From Desulfomicrobium macestii (GTDB lineage Bacteria > Desulfobacterota > Desulfovibrionia > Desulfovibrionales > Desulfomicrobiaceae): a stretch of 64,000 nucleotides of DNA. The position numbers and the translations under genes are program-made. The stretch lies in the NCBI RefSeq assembly GCF_014873765.1, contig NZ_JADBGG010000018.1, positions 1-64,000 on the forward strand. The letters are read 5' to 3'. The first letter of the stretch is position 1; each line of letters begins with the position of its first letter. Of this stretch, positions 54,363 to 63,231 are shown piece after piece. The notes beneath the pieces are model-generated. The model saw nothing but the letters and a program-made list of their open reading frames with translations, made no database searches and had not been told where the DNA came from.

Positions 54363-55943
54363 ATGCAGGAATACGTGGAAAAGGTTGGCGTCACGGACGT
54401 CGGGCAGCGTCTGGATGTTTTCTGGCAGGCTTGCCTTGAAGAGGAGGGCGTGGCCAGAAGCCGCGTCCAGGCCTGGATCAAGGACGGACGGGCGCGTATC
54501 AATGGGCAGGTCTGCACCAAGGCGGCAACCCGGCTCACACCCGGCCAGACCCTGACCTTGGCCCCGGAATACATCGATTCGAGCATCGTTCCCGATGACG
54601 GCCCCCTGGACGTTTTATTCGCCGATGACGACCTGGTCGTGATCAACAAGACTCCGGCCATGACCGTGCATCCGGCGCCGTCGGTGGCTGAACCGACGCT
54701 TGTGCACCGCGTGGCCCACCATTTTCCGGCCTTGCTGTCCCAGTCCGGGGAGCGTCCCGGTGTCGTGCATCGCCTGGACAAGGACACTTCCGGGCTTATC
54801 GTGCTGGCGCTGTCCGAGTCGGCGCGTCTGAGCCTGACCCAGGCCTTCGCGTCCCGCGAGGTCTACAAGGAATATCTGGCCCTGGTCGCCGGAGTGCCCG
54901 ATTCTTCCGGTACCGTGAATCTCGCCCTGGGGCGGCATCCGAGCATCAAGACGCGCATGGCCGTGGTCGAACGTGGGGGACGCGCGGCCGAGACCCGCTA
55001 CGAGCTGCTCTGGAGCGCTTCGGACAGGAGCGCTTCCCTGGTCCGGGTTCGCATCATGACGGGCCGCACTCACCAGATCCGCGTGCATATGGCCGCGCTG
55101 GGGCACCCCCTGCTGGGGGACTCGGTCTATGCCGACAAGACGACCGCCGCGCGCGCCCCCCGGCAGATGTTGCATGCCTGGCAGCTGCGTTTCGAGCATC
55201 CCCGGGGACTTGAGCCCCTGGAGTTTTGCGCTTCCCCGCCGGAAGATTTTATGCAGGTGCTGCGCGGGCTTTGCCGCGAGCGGGCCTGCATCGGTCTGAC
55301 CGGAGCAGTGGGCAGCGGCAAGTCCACCGTCCGCGCGGTGGCCGAGGAGATGGGCGTGCCGGTTTTCTGCGCGGATCGGGTGGTGGCCGAAGCCTACGCC
55401 AGGGGCGGGGAGGGCTGCGCCATTCTGGAGCATCATTTCGGAAGCCGCTTCACGCAACCCGGAGGTGGCGTGGACAAGGACCTGCTGCGTGACGCCCTGG
55501 CCGAATCCGACAGCCTGCGCCGTGAGGTGGAGCGCCTGGTTCATCCCCTGGTGCGACATGCCCTGCATGCCTTTCGGGCCGCGCATGACGAGGACGTGAC
55601 CCTGGCCGAGATCCCCCTGCTTTGCGAAGCCGGGCTAGCCGGCGAGATCGATCTGCTGGCGGTGGTCTACTGCCCGGATTCCCTGAGGCATGCCAGGCTG
55701 CAGGGCCGGGGATGGAGTCCGGAGCGGATAGTCATGGTCGATGCCTGGCAGTGGCCCCAGGCCAGAAAGGTGGGCATGGCGCAGTTCGTGGTCGACAACT
55801 CCGGCTCCCTGGAGGAACTTGAGTCCCGCGCGCGGGCCCTGATCCGGGTCGTGCATGGGATGCTGCTCGGCCATGCCGAGCGGTGCATGGAGGAGTTGCA
55901 GGACATTTTTGAAAATCCGGACACCATGGAAGAGGGGAGCTGA
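54363..55943 (+). CDS. fused RluD-type pseudouridine synthase and dephospho-CoA kinase
   Basis: Two enzymes lie on one 526-residue chain. Residues 1-305 are a RluA/RluD-family rRNA pseudouridine synthase: an S4 domain (about 14-75), then the catalytic motif VHRLDKDTSG with Asp139 and the RTHQIRVHMAALGHPLLGD block. Residues 308-505 are CoaE, the last step of coenzyme A synthesis: P-loop GLTGAVGSGKST (about 311-322), FCADRVVAEAYA, and the CoaE lid block RHARLQGRG. The join is in frame with no stop or overlap, so it is a true fusion. The two activities have no known functional link. Rhomboid starts 3 bases after its stop. Confidence 0.9.
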   Translation: MQEYVEKVGVTDVGQRLDVFWQACLEEEGVARSRVQAWIKDGRARINGQVCTKAATRLTPGQTLTLAPEYIDSSIVPDDGPLDVLFADDDLVVINKTPAMTVHPAPSVAEPTLVHRVAHHFPALLSQSGERPGVVHRLDKDTSGLIVLALSESARLSLTQAFASREVYKEYLALVAGVPDSSGTVNLALGRHPSIKTRMAVVERGGRAAETRYELLWSASDRSASLVRVRIMTGRTHQIRVHMAALGHPLLGDSVYADKTTAARAPRQMLHAWQLRFEHPRGLEPLEFCASPPEDFMQVLRGLCRERACIGLTGAVGSGKSTVRAVAEEMGVPVFCADRVVAEAYARGGEGCAILEHHFGSRFTQPGGGVDKDLLRDALAESDSLRREVERLVHPLVRHALHAFRAAHDEDVTLAEIPLLCEAGLAGEIDLLAVVYCPDSLRHARLQGRGWSPERIVMVDAWQWPQARKVGMAQFVVDNSGSLEELESRARALIRVVHGMLLGHAERCMEELQDIFENPDTMEEGS

Positions 55944-55946
55944 CCC

Positions 55947-56660
55947 ATGTTTCCTCTGCGCGACAACATCCCCTCCCGGCATCGATCCTACATGATGTGG
56001 ACCCTGCTGGCCCTGAACATCGCTTTTTTTCTGGCCGGGCTTGGCCTGAGCAATGCCCAGGAGTTCAGGCTCTTTCATCTTTACGGCGTGGTCCCGGCCC
56101 GCTATTTCGATTCTCAGTGGGCCATGTTCCAGGGCTATCCCGAAGGGCTGCTCTTGCCTCTTGCAACGCACATGTTCCTGCACTCCGGCTGGCTGCACCT
56201 CATCGCCAACATGTGGACGCTCTGGATTTTCGGGGACAACGTGGAGGACGTGATGGGCCCCTTCAAGTTTCTCCTTTTCTACCTGCTGTGCGGTCTTGGA
56301 GCGCTGGCGGTGCACATGCTCACCAATTCCTCTTCCACCATGCCCGTGGTTGGGGCTTCCGGGGCCATCGCCGGGGTCATGGGCGCCTATTTCTTTTTGT
56401 ATCCGCATGCCAAGGTGGTCACTTTCCTGCCCATCCTGATCATTCCCTTCATCTTCGAGCTGCCCGCCGTGTTTTATCTTGGAGCCTGGTTCATGACCCA
56501 GGTCTTCTCCGGTATGCTTGCTCCGGCCGGCGGCGGGGGAGTGGCCTGGTGGGCGCACATCGGCGGCTTCGTGGTCGGCATGCTCCTGCTGCGTTTTTTT
56601 CGCGACGATTCGCGCTGCTATTATTGCTACCGTTCCGAAACCTGGAAGGAGTGGAAGTAG
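55947..56660 (+). CDS. rhomboid-family intramembrane serine protease
   Basis: This 237-residue membrane protein has six to seven spans. The catalytic Ser138 is in GASGAIAGVMG and the catalytic His204 in WWAHIGGFVVG. The oxyanion-helix HMFLHSGWLHLIANMW (about 75-90) holds His84 and Asn88. Rhomboids cut substrates within the membrane; the substrate here is unknown. It starts 3 bases after the RluD-CoaE stop, so the two are probably co-transcribed. Short C-terminal cytoplasmic tail. Confidence 0.9.
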   Translation: MFPLRDNIPSRHRSYMMWTLLALNIAFFLAGLGLSNAQEFRLFHLYGVVPARYFDSQWAMFQGYPEGLLLPLATHMFLHSGWLHLIANMWTLWIFGDNVEDVMGPFKFLLFYLLCGLGALAVHMLTNSSSTMPVVGASGAIAGVMGAYFFLYPHAKVVTFLPILIIPFIFELPAVFYLGAWFMTQVFSGMLAPAGGGGVAWWAHIGGFVVGMLLLRFFRDDSRCYYCYRSETWKEWK

Positions 56661-56747
56661 GGCGACTGGACATTTGGCCCTGCCTCAATTAAGCGCTGAT
56701 TCTTGTTTTGTCGCGCCGTCCTGCCTTTCATACCACAAGGATACCAT

Positions 56748-57515
56748 ATGCTTCAGATTGAAAACCTGCATGTCAGTATCGGTGACAGGGAAGTCTTGAA
56801 AGGGATCAACCTGAACATCGACGAAGGAGAGACGTTCATTCTCTTCGGTCCCAACGGTTCCGGAAAAACCACCCTGCTCATGACGCTCATGGGTTTTGGC
56901 GGCTACACCGTGACCGCGGGCAAGATTGTCTTCAAGGGTGTCGATATCACCGCAATGCCCACCTACGAACGGGCCCGGCTTGGCATCGGCATGTCCTTCC
57001 AGCGGCCGCCGACCATTCATGGGCTCAAAACCCGCCATCTTGTCTCCATGTGCGCCCGTGGCCGTGAGATTGACGTGGACGGCATGGCCAAGACCGTCAA
57101 TTTTCAGGACTTTCTGAATCGTGACATCAATTCGGGCTTTTCCGGAGGCGAGATCAAGCGCTCCGAGCTTTTGCAGCTCATGGCCCAGAATCCGGACCTC
57201 ATCCTCTTCGATGAGCCGGAATCGGGCGTTGATCTGGAGAACATGGTCCTGATCGGCAACACGGCCCGCGCCCTGCTCGACGGCGCGGCGGCTCCGTCGC
57301 CCGAAACGTGCATGCGCGACCTGCGTCGCCGCAACAAGACCTCGGGCCTCATCATCACCCACACCGGCTATATCCTCGACTACGTCAACGCCGACCGTGG
57401 CCAGGTCATGTACAACGGTGTGTTGTGCTGCGACACGCGGCCGACCAGACCCCGCGACATTCTTGATCACATCAGCAAGTACGGCTACAAGGAGTGCATC
57501 AGATGTCTGAACTAA
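56748..57515 (+). CDS. sufC: SufC-like ABC ATPase of a two-gene Fe-S cluster system
   Basis: SufC powers the SufBC scaffold that builds iron-sulfur clusters. The 255-residue chain has Walker A GPNGSGKTT (about 34-42), a signature region SGGEIKRSELLQL, Walker B LILFDEPESGVD, and the switch His in ITHTGYI. AAGGAT precedes the ATG at 56748. It overlaps sufB by 13 bases. No sufD, sufE, sufS or sufU is nearby, so this is the minimal CB arrangement found in archaea and some anaerobes (called SMS in recent work). Confidence 0.9.
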   Translation: MLQIENLHVSIGDREVLKGINLNIDEGETFILFGPNGSGKTTLLMTLMGFGGYTVTAGKIVFKGVDITAMPTYERARLGIGMSFQRPPTIHGLKTRHLVSMCARGREIDVDGMAKTVNFQDFLNRDINSGFSGGEIKRSELLQLMAQNPDLILFDEPESGVDLENMVLIGNTARALLDGAAAPSPETCMRDLRRRNKTSGLIITHTGYILDYVNADRGQVMYNGVLCCDTRPTRPRDILDHISKYGYKECIRCLN

Positions 57516-58684
57516 GCCCAACCCTGGTCGATCTGAACTCCTATTCCTTCACCGGTCGCCAGAGCCCCGAGCTGCCCGATTTTTCCTCCCTGTCCGAAGA
57601 GAGCAAGCATGAGCTGCGCATGGTCGGGGTGGACGTCGACGCCACCGGCGAACGTGCGGGCACGTTTGTGCAATTTGACCACTCCACCGTGCATTGCAAG
57701 AGCTCGGGCAAGGGTGTGGAGGTGCTGGGCATTCGTCAGGCGCTCAAGAAATACGACGGCCTGCCCGAATATTTCTGGAAGGCCATGGACCCGGAAAAGG
57801 ACGATTTCACCCGCACGGCGGCCAAGGAAGAGCTGCACGGCGGCTATTTCATCCGCACCGAGAAAGGGGTCAAGGTCGCCGAGCCGGTCCAGACCTGCCT
57901 GTTCATAAAAGGCCAGAACGTGGGCCAGAACGTGCACAACATCGTGGTCGTGGAGGAGGACTCCGAGGTTCACATCATCACCGGTTGCGCCACTTCCCAC
58001 GACGTGACTTCGGCTCTGCATCTGGGCATCTCCGAATTCTACATCAAGAAGGGCGGCAAGCTGACTTTCACCATGGTTCACAACTGGGGCGAGGACGTCA
58101 TGGTCCGGCCGCGCACGGTGGGCATAGTGGAGGAGAACGGGGTTCTTCAGAACAACTACGTCCTTCTGAAAAAGGTCAAGTCCGTGCAGTCCTATCCGAC
58201 GATATATCTGAACGGCGACGGAGCCGTGGCCCGCTTCAATTCCGTCATCGTCACGCCCACCGGTTCCCATGTGGACACGGGCAACCGCATCGTGCTCAAC
58301 GCCCCGAACACGCGCGGCGAGATCATTTCGCGCACCATCACTACCGGCGGGACCATCGTCGCGCGCGGCGAGATCATCGGCAATGCGGTTCCGGCGCGCG
58401 GACATCTGGAGTGCAAGGGCCTGATCCTCGGCGGCGGACTGATCCACGCCATCCCCGAGTTGCAGGGCTGCGTGACCGGTGTGGAGCTGTCTCATGAGGC
58501 GGCCGTGGGCAAGATCGCCCAGGAGGAGATCGAGTATCTCATGGCGCGCGGCCTGGACGAGGACGAAGCCACCTCGACCATCGTGCGCGGCTTTCTGAAC
58601 GTGGAGATAATGGGGCTGCCCCAGGAACTGCGCGAGTCCATCGACCGGACCATCGCCGAACTGGACGCCAGCGACGCCATGTAA
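57503..58684 (+). CDS. sufB: SufB/SufD-family Fe-S scaffold protein
   Basis: This 393-residue protein is the single scaffold partner of the SufC ATPase. It has the family's C-terminal right-handed beta-helix, with SVIVTPTGSHVDTGNRIVL and GGLIHAIPELQGCVTGVELSHEAAVGKIAQEE. The latter holds a Cys, His and Glu expected at the cluster site. It is shorter than E. coli SufB (about 495). AAGGAG lies 8 bases before the ATG at 57503; a GTG at 57494 is less likely. A terminator follows. Confidence 0.9.
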   Translation: MSELSPTLVDLNSYSFTGRQSPELPDFSSLSEESKHELRMVGVDVDATGERAGTFVQFDHSTVHCKSSGKGVEVLGIRQALKKYDGLPEYFWKAMDPEKDDFTRTAAKEELHGGYFIRTEKGVKVAEPVQTCLFIKGQNVGQNVHNIVVVEEDSEVHIITGCATSHDVTSALHLGISEFYIKKGGKLTFTMVHNWGEDVMVRPRTVGIVEENGVLQNNYVLLKKVKSVQSYPTIYLNGDGAVARFNSVIVTPTGSHVDTGNRIVLNAPNTRGEIISRTITTGGTIVARGEIIGNAVPARGHLECKGLILGGGLIHAIPELQGCVTGVELSHEAAVGKIAQEEIEYLMARGLDEDEATSTIVRGFLNVEIMGLPQELRESIDRTIAELDASDAM

Positions 58685-58706
58685 TCGTCTTTATTCATTC
58701 GCAATG

Positions 58707-58727
58707 GCCCGGCTTGACCGGGCTTTT
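58707..58727 (+). terminator. terminator after sufB
   Basis: GCCCGG-CTTGA-CCGGGC followed by TTTT, about 20 bases after the sufB stop. Confidence 0.75.
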
Positions 58728-58745
58728 GCATTTCTGGAGGATGCC

Positions 58746-59198
58746 ATGCCCGGATACAAGGGACATCTGGTCGGCGGGGTGCTGACGGGAGGCGCGGTGC
58801 TGGGGGGATTGTTCTGGACCGGGACGTATGTCCCGGAAATGCCGCAGTTGGCCGTGCTCGGCGCGCTGGTGCTGCTGGGGAGCCTCTTTCCGGACGTCGA
58901 CACGGACTCCAAGGGCCAGCACATCTTTTATCTGACTCTGGCCGTGCTCGATTTCGCCCTCATCGTGCAGGGCTATTACAAGTGGGCGGCGGTGCTGGGG
59001 TTTGCGGCCATGTTCCCGGCCATCGGCCCGCATCGCGGCTGGACCCACACCTGGTGGGCCATGCTCGCCGTACCCCTGCCCCTGGTGCTGCTTCCGGTCT
59101 GGCTGTACGGCGCAACACCCAAGGCCATGGCGCCTTTTTACGGGGCGGCCGTGCTGGGGTATTTTTCGCACCTGATGATAGACAGGAAGTGGAGTTGA
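58746..59198 (+). CDS. YdjM-like membrane-bound metal-dependent hydrolase family protein
   Basis: This 150-residue inner-membrane protein has four or five spans. It carries the family's motifs: GHLVGGVLTGG at the start, LLGSLFPDVDTDSK (about 43-56), and GPHRGWTHTWWA near residue 94, whose Asp and His residues would bind metal. The YdjM family is named for a likely hydrolase activity that is not well proven; a role near LexA control in E. coli is known. GGAGG precedes the ATG at 58746. Its link to the suf genes upstream is not evident. Confidence 0.78.
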   Translation: MPGYKGHLVGGVLTGGAVLGGLFWTGTYVPEMPQLAVLGALVLLGSLFPDVDTDSKGQHIFYLTLAVLDFALIVQGYYKWAAVLGFAAMFPAIGPHRGWTHTWWAMLAVPLPLVLLPVWLYGATPKAMAPFYGAAVLGYFSHLMIDRKWS

Positions 59199-59318
59199 AG
59201 AGGCGGGAGCCTGCGCCCTCGGGTGCCCTTGAACAATTCAACCATCCGGGCGGGCGCAAGCCTTTGCAACCTGTGCAGGAAAAACGTTCGCGGGATTGAG
59301 TCGCCGAATCCGCCTCGA

Positions 59319-59348
59319 CGTCATTCCCGCGAAGGCGGGAATCCAGGG
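59319..59348. repeat. REP-like palindrome
   Basis: ATTCCCGC (59323-59330) and GCGGGAAT (59335-59342) flank a GAAG loop. The surrounding sequence, CGTCATTCCCGCGAAGG, resembles short dispersed repeats common in many proteobacterial genomes. It lies between convergent genes. Confidence 0.65.
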
Positions 59349-59394
59349 TGCTTCAGCTCTCCATGTCCGCTCAGATCCGGATCTCTGATTCTCT

Positions 59395-62300
59395 TCAGCG
59401 CAGCCTGCGGCTGCTCCCCATCTTTTCCACCTCCCGCAGGTATTCATCCGACCTGTCCAGGTAGAAGGCCAGGGCCCGGGAAAAGTTCTTGCCTACCAGA
59501 CCGTCCACGAACATCTGGCTGATCTCGCGGTAGCGTTTGAGAACGTACTGGGAGCGCAGAAAGATGAGCCATTCCTCCTTGCTCATGTCCTGGGATATGA
59601 ATTCCAGGGCTTTGGAGGCGCGGGGTTGGTAGAGCCAGAAATACATCAGGTCCAGGGCGTTGACGATGAGCACCTTTTCCAGGTCGCGGGCTTCGTAGGA
59701 AATCGTTTCCATGAACATTTTGGGCGACTGGAGCATGTCCAGCACGTCTTCTTCCGGGAAAAGGACATCCAGGCGGGCAAAGGCGTCAAACATGGCGATG
59801 AGTTTGGCACGGTAGTCGGCCAGGCGCACCCTTACATTGTTGTGACGGTCGCCCAGCCCTTCGATAACCGCCGCCACGCAGTCCGAGGCGAATTTGGAGA
59901 TGATGGCGGCCCATTTCTGCAGAGCCTGCTCCACCCCGGTCATTCCGGCCAGGTGCATGCTGCCGGCTATGCCGCTGTTGAAGAGAACGGCCAGGGGGAT
60001 GGACAGGATGCTGCGGAAGAAGTTGGCCAGGACCACGGCACGCGGCAGGCCGCGAAAGGTGTTGTGGCTGGAGATGTAGATGCCGTTGGCCAGGGCCATG
60101 GACGCGAAAAGCAGGACCGGCTCCGTGGCCGTGGTGATGCCCAGGCCACGATCCAGGATAATGGTCTTGACCAGGAGGTCCAGCAGGGGGACGGAGAAGC
60201 CTGTGTACAGCAGATCGTCGGCAACGCGGCTCCAGCTGATCAGGGAATTCCACTGCAAAAGAGGTGAGCGCGTCAAGCCGCCCCCGCCGAGCACTGCCTG
60301 CAGGATGTTGCGCACTCCGGTGATGGCGAACCAGATCAGTCCTCCGAAATAGGCCAGGACCCACCAGTCCTTGGTCAGGGCAAAGGTCAGGAAGGCCGGA
60401 ATGAATCCGACCAGTATCTTGAGGACGTTTTTCAGCCCCGTGTTCAGGTACTTCAAGGAAAGATGGTTATCGCCGGCCGCACCACTTTTTTTGGTGATGC
60501 GTAGCCCGTTGTCGTGCTCAAGCTGCACGCCGCCCAAGGTGACGATATTGCCACGGCGTTTGGGATGGATGTCGATGCTGTCGAGAAACCATTCCTGCTC
60601 CCGGCAGCATCCGGCCAGTTCCATTCCTGGGATCTTTCGCGCCAGCCTCAAAAGGAAAGTATCTTCATTTTTTGCGTGACAGCGGGTGCGGAAATGGACC
60701 GTCATCCTGGCGGTGACCGGAAGCTGCTTGCGCTGCCTTTGAGACTGGTTCAGCGCGATTTTCTGGGCTCGCTTGGGCAGAGTTTCAAGCACCACCACGC
60801 CCATCCCGTATTGGTGCCTGGACTGGCCCGTGGAGCCGCTTCCGATGCGCGAGCCGAGGGGCCGCTTCTTGTAGTACTTATGGAATGCTTCGATGTTGAA
60901 AAGAATGTCGAGGAGTTTGTTTTTGCGCGCCTCCATGAGCAGTAGTTCGCGTTCAAGCTCGGTCGCGTGTGAAAGGGCATTCTTGTTTCGCGAATGGGCC
61001 ACTGTGTTTTCCAGGGCCAGGCGGTCTTCCTCGAAGGACCATATCACGGCACGGATGGCCCGCTTCAAGGCGATGACGTTGTCCTCGTTCAGGGCTTTTT
61101 GCAGCTCAGCGATCTGGGCGCAGGTTCGCTCCGGACTGATGGCGTCCACGGCATCGCCGGGACAGACCAGTTGCGAGGACACGGGCATCGACCATTTGCC
61201 CCTGGATGCGTCTTTGAGATTGTAGAGTTCGATGTTGCTGATATGTCCCTGGCAATCATACAGGATTTCCAGGGCATCGGCCGTGGAGAGATTGCTCAGG
61301 TTCAGCGTGAAATGTGACGATGAGTGAAATTTGGCCAGTCTCGGCAACAGTTCCCCGACCTTGAGGCGCAGCAGGGGTGGAACCTCGGGAGTGTCCTGGG
61401 GAATGGTCGGGTCGTGCAGTTCCGGGTTGCGGCATGGTTGCAGGTAGCGGTTGATGAGCAGTTCCGAGTCGATGGAGTTCAGGGCGTCGAGGCGTTCAAT
61501 CAATTCCTTGCGCCTTTTTGGCGTGGCGGTTTCGTACTCCTGGGCCATGACCTGCGCGATCTGCTTGAGCTTTGGCTGCATGCCGCTCTGGATGTATTTG
61601 GCCAGGTGCAGGAGGGACGGCTGGCCCGTGCCCACGAAGGTGGCGAAGGCCTTTTCGTCGAGCAGGTCGAGTTCCAGTCCGTACTCCTGGGCCAATTCTC
61701 CGCGGTGGATGCGGTTGTATGCCTGCAACGCCTCGAATACGTATTTCTGCTGGTAGGCGGAAACCATCCGCCCTTCCTTCATGAAGGCCTTGACCGGCTG
61801 TTCCTCCAGAAAGGCGCGGAAGGACTTGGGGTCGGTGTAGCTCTGGGGTTCCCAGATCACGCGTACGTACTTGCCCCGAAAACGCGAGGACACATCGATG
61901 CCGATGCGAATGTGCATGCCCAGTATGCAGCCCGCTTCCAGAAGTTCCTCGGCCACCTCGGCGTCCACATAGTTGTAATAGACAACGGTCAAAAAGCGCA
62001 CGCCCTTGATCCATGCGTCCATGACAAGATGGGTCGGGGATTTGCGGCCCTTGGTGTTGGCGTCGTGGACATGGTGGTCGAAGGCGAGCTGATTCCACTC
62101 CTCGGGCATTTCCAGAAGGTGGTATTTGTCGAGTTCGGCCCGGACCACGCGGGGCTTGCCGGAGGAAGCCATGCGGAAGTCGTGGGCGAGGCGCAGCTGG
62201 GTTTCCTCGTCTTCCCGGTGGCGTATGAGCTCCTTCATGATCTGCAGGAGCACCCGCGACGTGTTTTTCTGCAGGTAGGCGTTGCCCGCGAGAAGCACCT

Positions 62301-62553
62301 CGTCCTTGAGCGCGCGCAATGCGTTGAGGCGGTCGGAGGACATGCCCACTTCCAGGGAGCCGAGGAGGCTCGCGATGGCATAGGCGATGCGCAGTACCCG
62401 TGGCGCGGCCATTTCCTTGATGCCGTGCGGATGCATGCACGAATCGAGCAGGGAACGGATATTGGTGTTTTGCGCCGTGCGGTCCAAAACATCGTTGACG
62501 ATGCGCAGCAGCGTATAGTCGTTGGAATCGAAGAAGAGCCGGGAATGCGCCAC
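59395..62553 (-). CDS. large unknown membrane protein with PHP-like HxH motif
   Basis: This 1052-residue protein is not recognised with confidence. The GTG at 62553 follows AGGA at 7 bases; the longer frame overlaps the receiver gene. Residues 155-230 contain DHHVHD (159-164), then KSPTHLVMDAWIKGVRFLTVVYYN and GMHIRIGIDV. That order recalls PHP phosphoesterases (HxH, then SPxxL, then a hydrophobic strand), but later metal ligands are not obvious. Residues about 230-700 are soluble and helical, about 705-870 hold four or five membrane spans, and about 900-1052 form a helical cytoplasmic tail. It follows a lone receiver gene by 28 bases, so it may be its output or partner. Confidence 0.75.
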   Translation of the reverse strand: MAHSRLFFDSNDYTLLRIVNDVLDRTAQNTNIRSLLDSCMHPHGIKEMAAPRVLRIAYAIASLLGSLEVGMSSDRLNALRALKDEVLLAGNAYLQKNTSRVLLQIMKELIRHREDEETQLRLAHDFRMASSGKPRVVRAELDKYHLLEMPEEWNQLAFDHHVHDANTKGRKSPTHLVMDAWIKGVRFLTVVYYNYVDAEVAEELLEAGCILGMHIRIGIDVSSRFRGKYVRVIWEPQSYTDPKSFRAFLEEQPVKAFMKEGRMVSAYQQKYVFEALQAYNRIHRGELAQEYGLELDLLDEKAFATFVGTGQPSLLHLAKYIQSGMQPKLKQIAQVMAQEYETATPKRRKELIERLDALNSIDSELLINRYLQPCRNPELHDPTIPQDTPEVPPLLRLKVGELLPRLAKFHSSSHFTLNLSNLSTADALEILYDCQGHISNIELYNLKDASRGKWSMPVSSQLVCPGDAVDAISPERTCAQIAELQKALNEDNVIALKRAIRAVIWSFEEDRLALENTVAHSRNKNALSHATELERELLLMEARKNKLLDILFNIEAFHKYYKKRPLGSRIGSGSTGQSRHQYGMGVVVLETLPKRAQKIALNQSQRQRKQLPVTARMTVHFRTRCHAKNEDTFLLRLARKIPGMELAGCCREQEWFLDSIDIHPKRRGNIVTLGGVQLEHDNGLRITKKSGAAGDNHLSLKYLNTGLKNVLKILVGFIPAFLTFALTKDWWVLAYFGGLIWFAITGVRNILQAVLGGGGLTRSPLLQWNSLISWSRVADDLLYTGFSVPLLDLLVKTIILDRGLGITTATEPVLLFASMALANGIYISSHNTFRGLPRAVVLANFFRSILSIPLAVLFNSGIAGSMHLAGMTGVEQALQKWAAIISKFASDCVAAVIEGLGDRHNNVRVRLADYRAKLIAMFDAFARLDVLFPEEDVLDMLQSPKMFMETISYEARDLEKVLIVNALDLMYFWLYQPRASKALEFISQDMSKEEWLIFLRSQYVLKRYREISQMFVDGLVGKNFSRALAFYLDRSDEYLREVEKMGSSRRLR

Positions 62554-62581
62554 GTCTGGTCCTGTTGTAGACGAGCCTGGC

Positions 62582-63001
62582 CTAAGCCGGTTCGTTGTTC
62601 GTGGGGGAGGAGGCCTTGCGGCTGTCGTTGACGCACTTCTTGCGGTACGCGTCCTCAAGCTTGTAGAGCAGGTCTTCCAAATCGGCTGGCTTCATCAGGT
62701 AGTCGAAGGCGCCACGATTCATCCCTTCCATGGCCGCGTCGATGCTGGCATGGCCGGTAAGCATGATCACTTCGGTACTGGGCCAGTTGGCCTTGATTCT
62801 TCTCAGGACCTCCAGTCCGTCCATGCCCGGCATCTTCACGTCCAGGACAACCACGTCCCGGGGTTCCTCGGCCAGCATGGCCAGCGCCTGCTCTCCCCGC
62901 GACGCGCCCTGGGCCTTCAGGCCCCGCTTGGCCAGCCTTTTTATGATAGTGCGCAGGAAGTCTTCCTCGTCATCCACAAGCAATACAGAAAATTCTTCCA
63001 T
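62582..63001 (-). CDS. single-domain response regulator (receiver only)
   Basis: This 139-residue protein is a receiver domain with no output domain. The acidic pocket is VDDEEDF near residues 9-15, the phosphorylation site Asp54 is in VVVLDVKMPG, the Thr site is in MLTGHAS, and the conserved Lys is in DYLMKPADL. The last 20 residues are a loose tail. AAGGAG precedes the ATG. It is the first gene of a two-gene unit with the 1052-residue membrane protein. No kinase is adjacent. Confidence 0.92.
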   Translation of the reverse strand: MEEFSVLLVDDEEDFLRTIIKRLAKRGLKAQGASRGEQALAMLAEEPRDVVVLDVKMPGMDGLEVLRRIKANWPSTEVIMLTGHASIDAAMEGMNRGAFDYLMKPADLEDLLYKLEDAYRKKCVNDSRKASSPTNNEPA

Positions 63002-63065
63002 TTGGGCTCCTTGAAGTCTTTCGAACAGGCACCGACATCACGTAATTGCCTATAGGCATACATAG

Positions 63066-63149
63066 CCCGAGATGCGGCCGGGAGGCAACGCCCTTGTTGG
63101 TCCTTTGTCGCCGATAATACGGACTTTTACGTACGACACCCGAGATGCG
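63066..63149. repeat. 11-base direct repeat upstream of comEC
   Basis: CCCGAGATGCG occurs at 63066-63076 and 63139-63149, 73 bases apart (about seven helical turns), in the 170-base gap between the divergent receiver gene and comEC. A palindrome, GCCTATAGGC, lies nearby at 63047-63056. Whether either is a regulator site is unknown. Confidence 0.45.
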
Positions 63150-63231
63150 TTTTGCTAGTTTGTCCGTTTAGGAGGAACAGCGTACGCGCATTCAAGGCCC
63201 CATCCCCCCACTTCCCTGGCAACTTGGCGTA

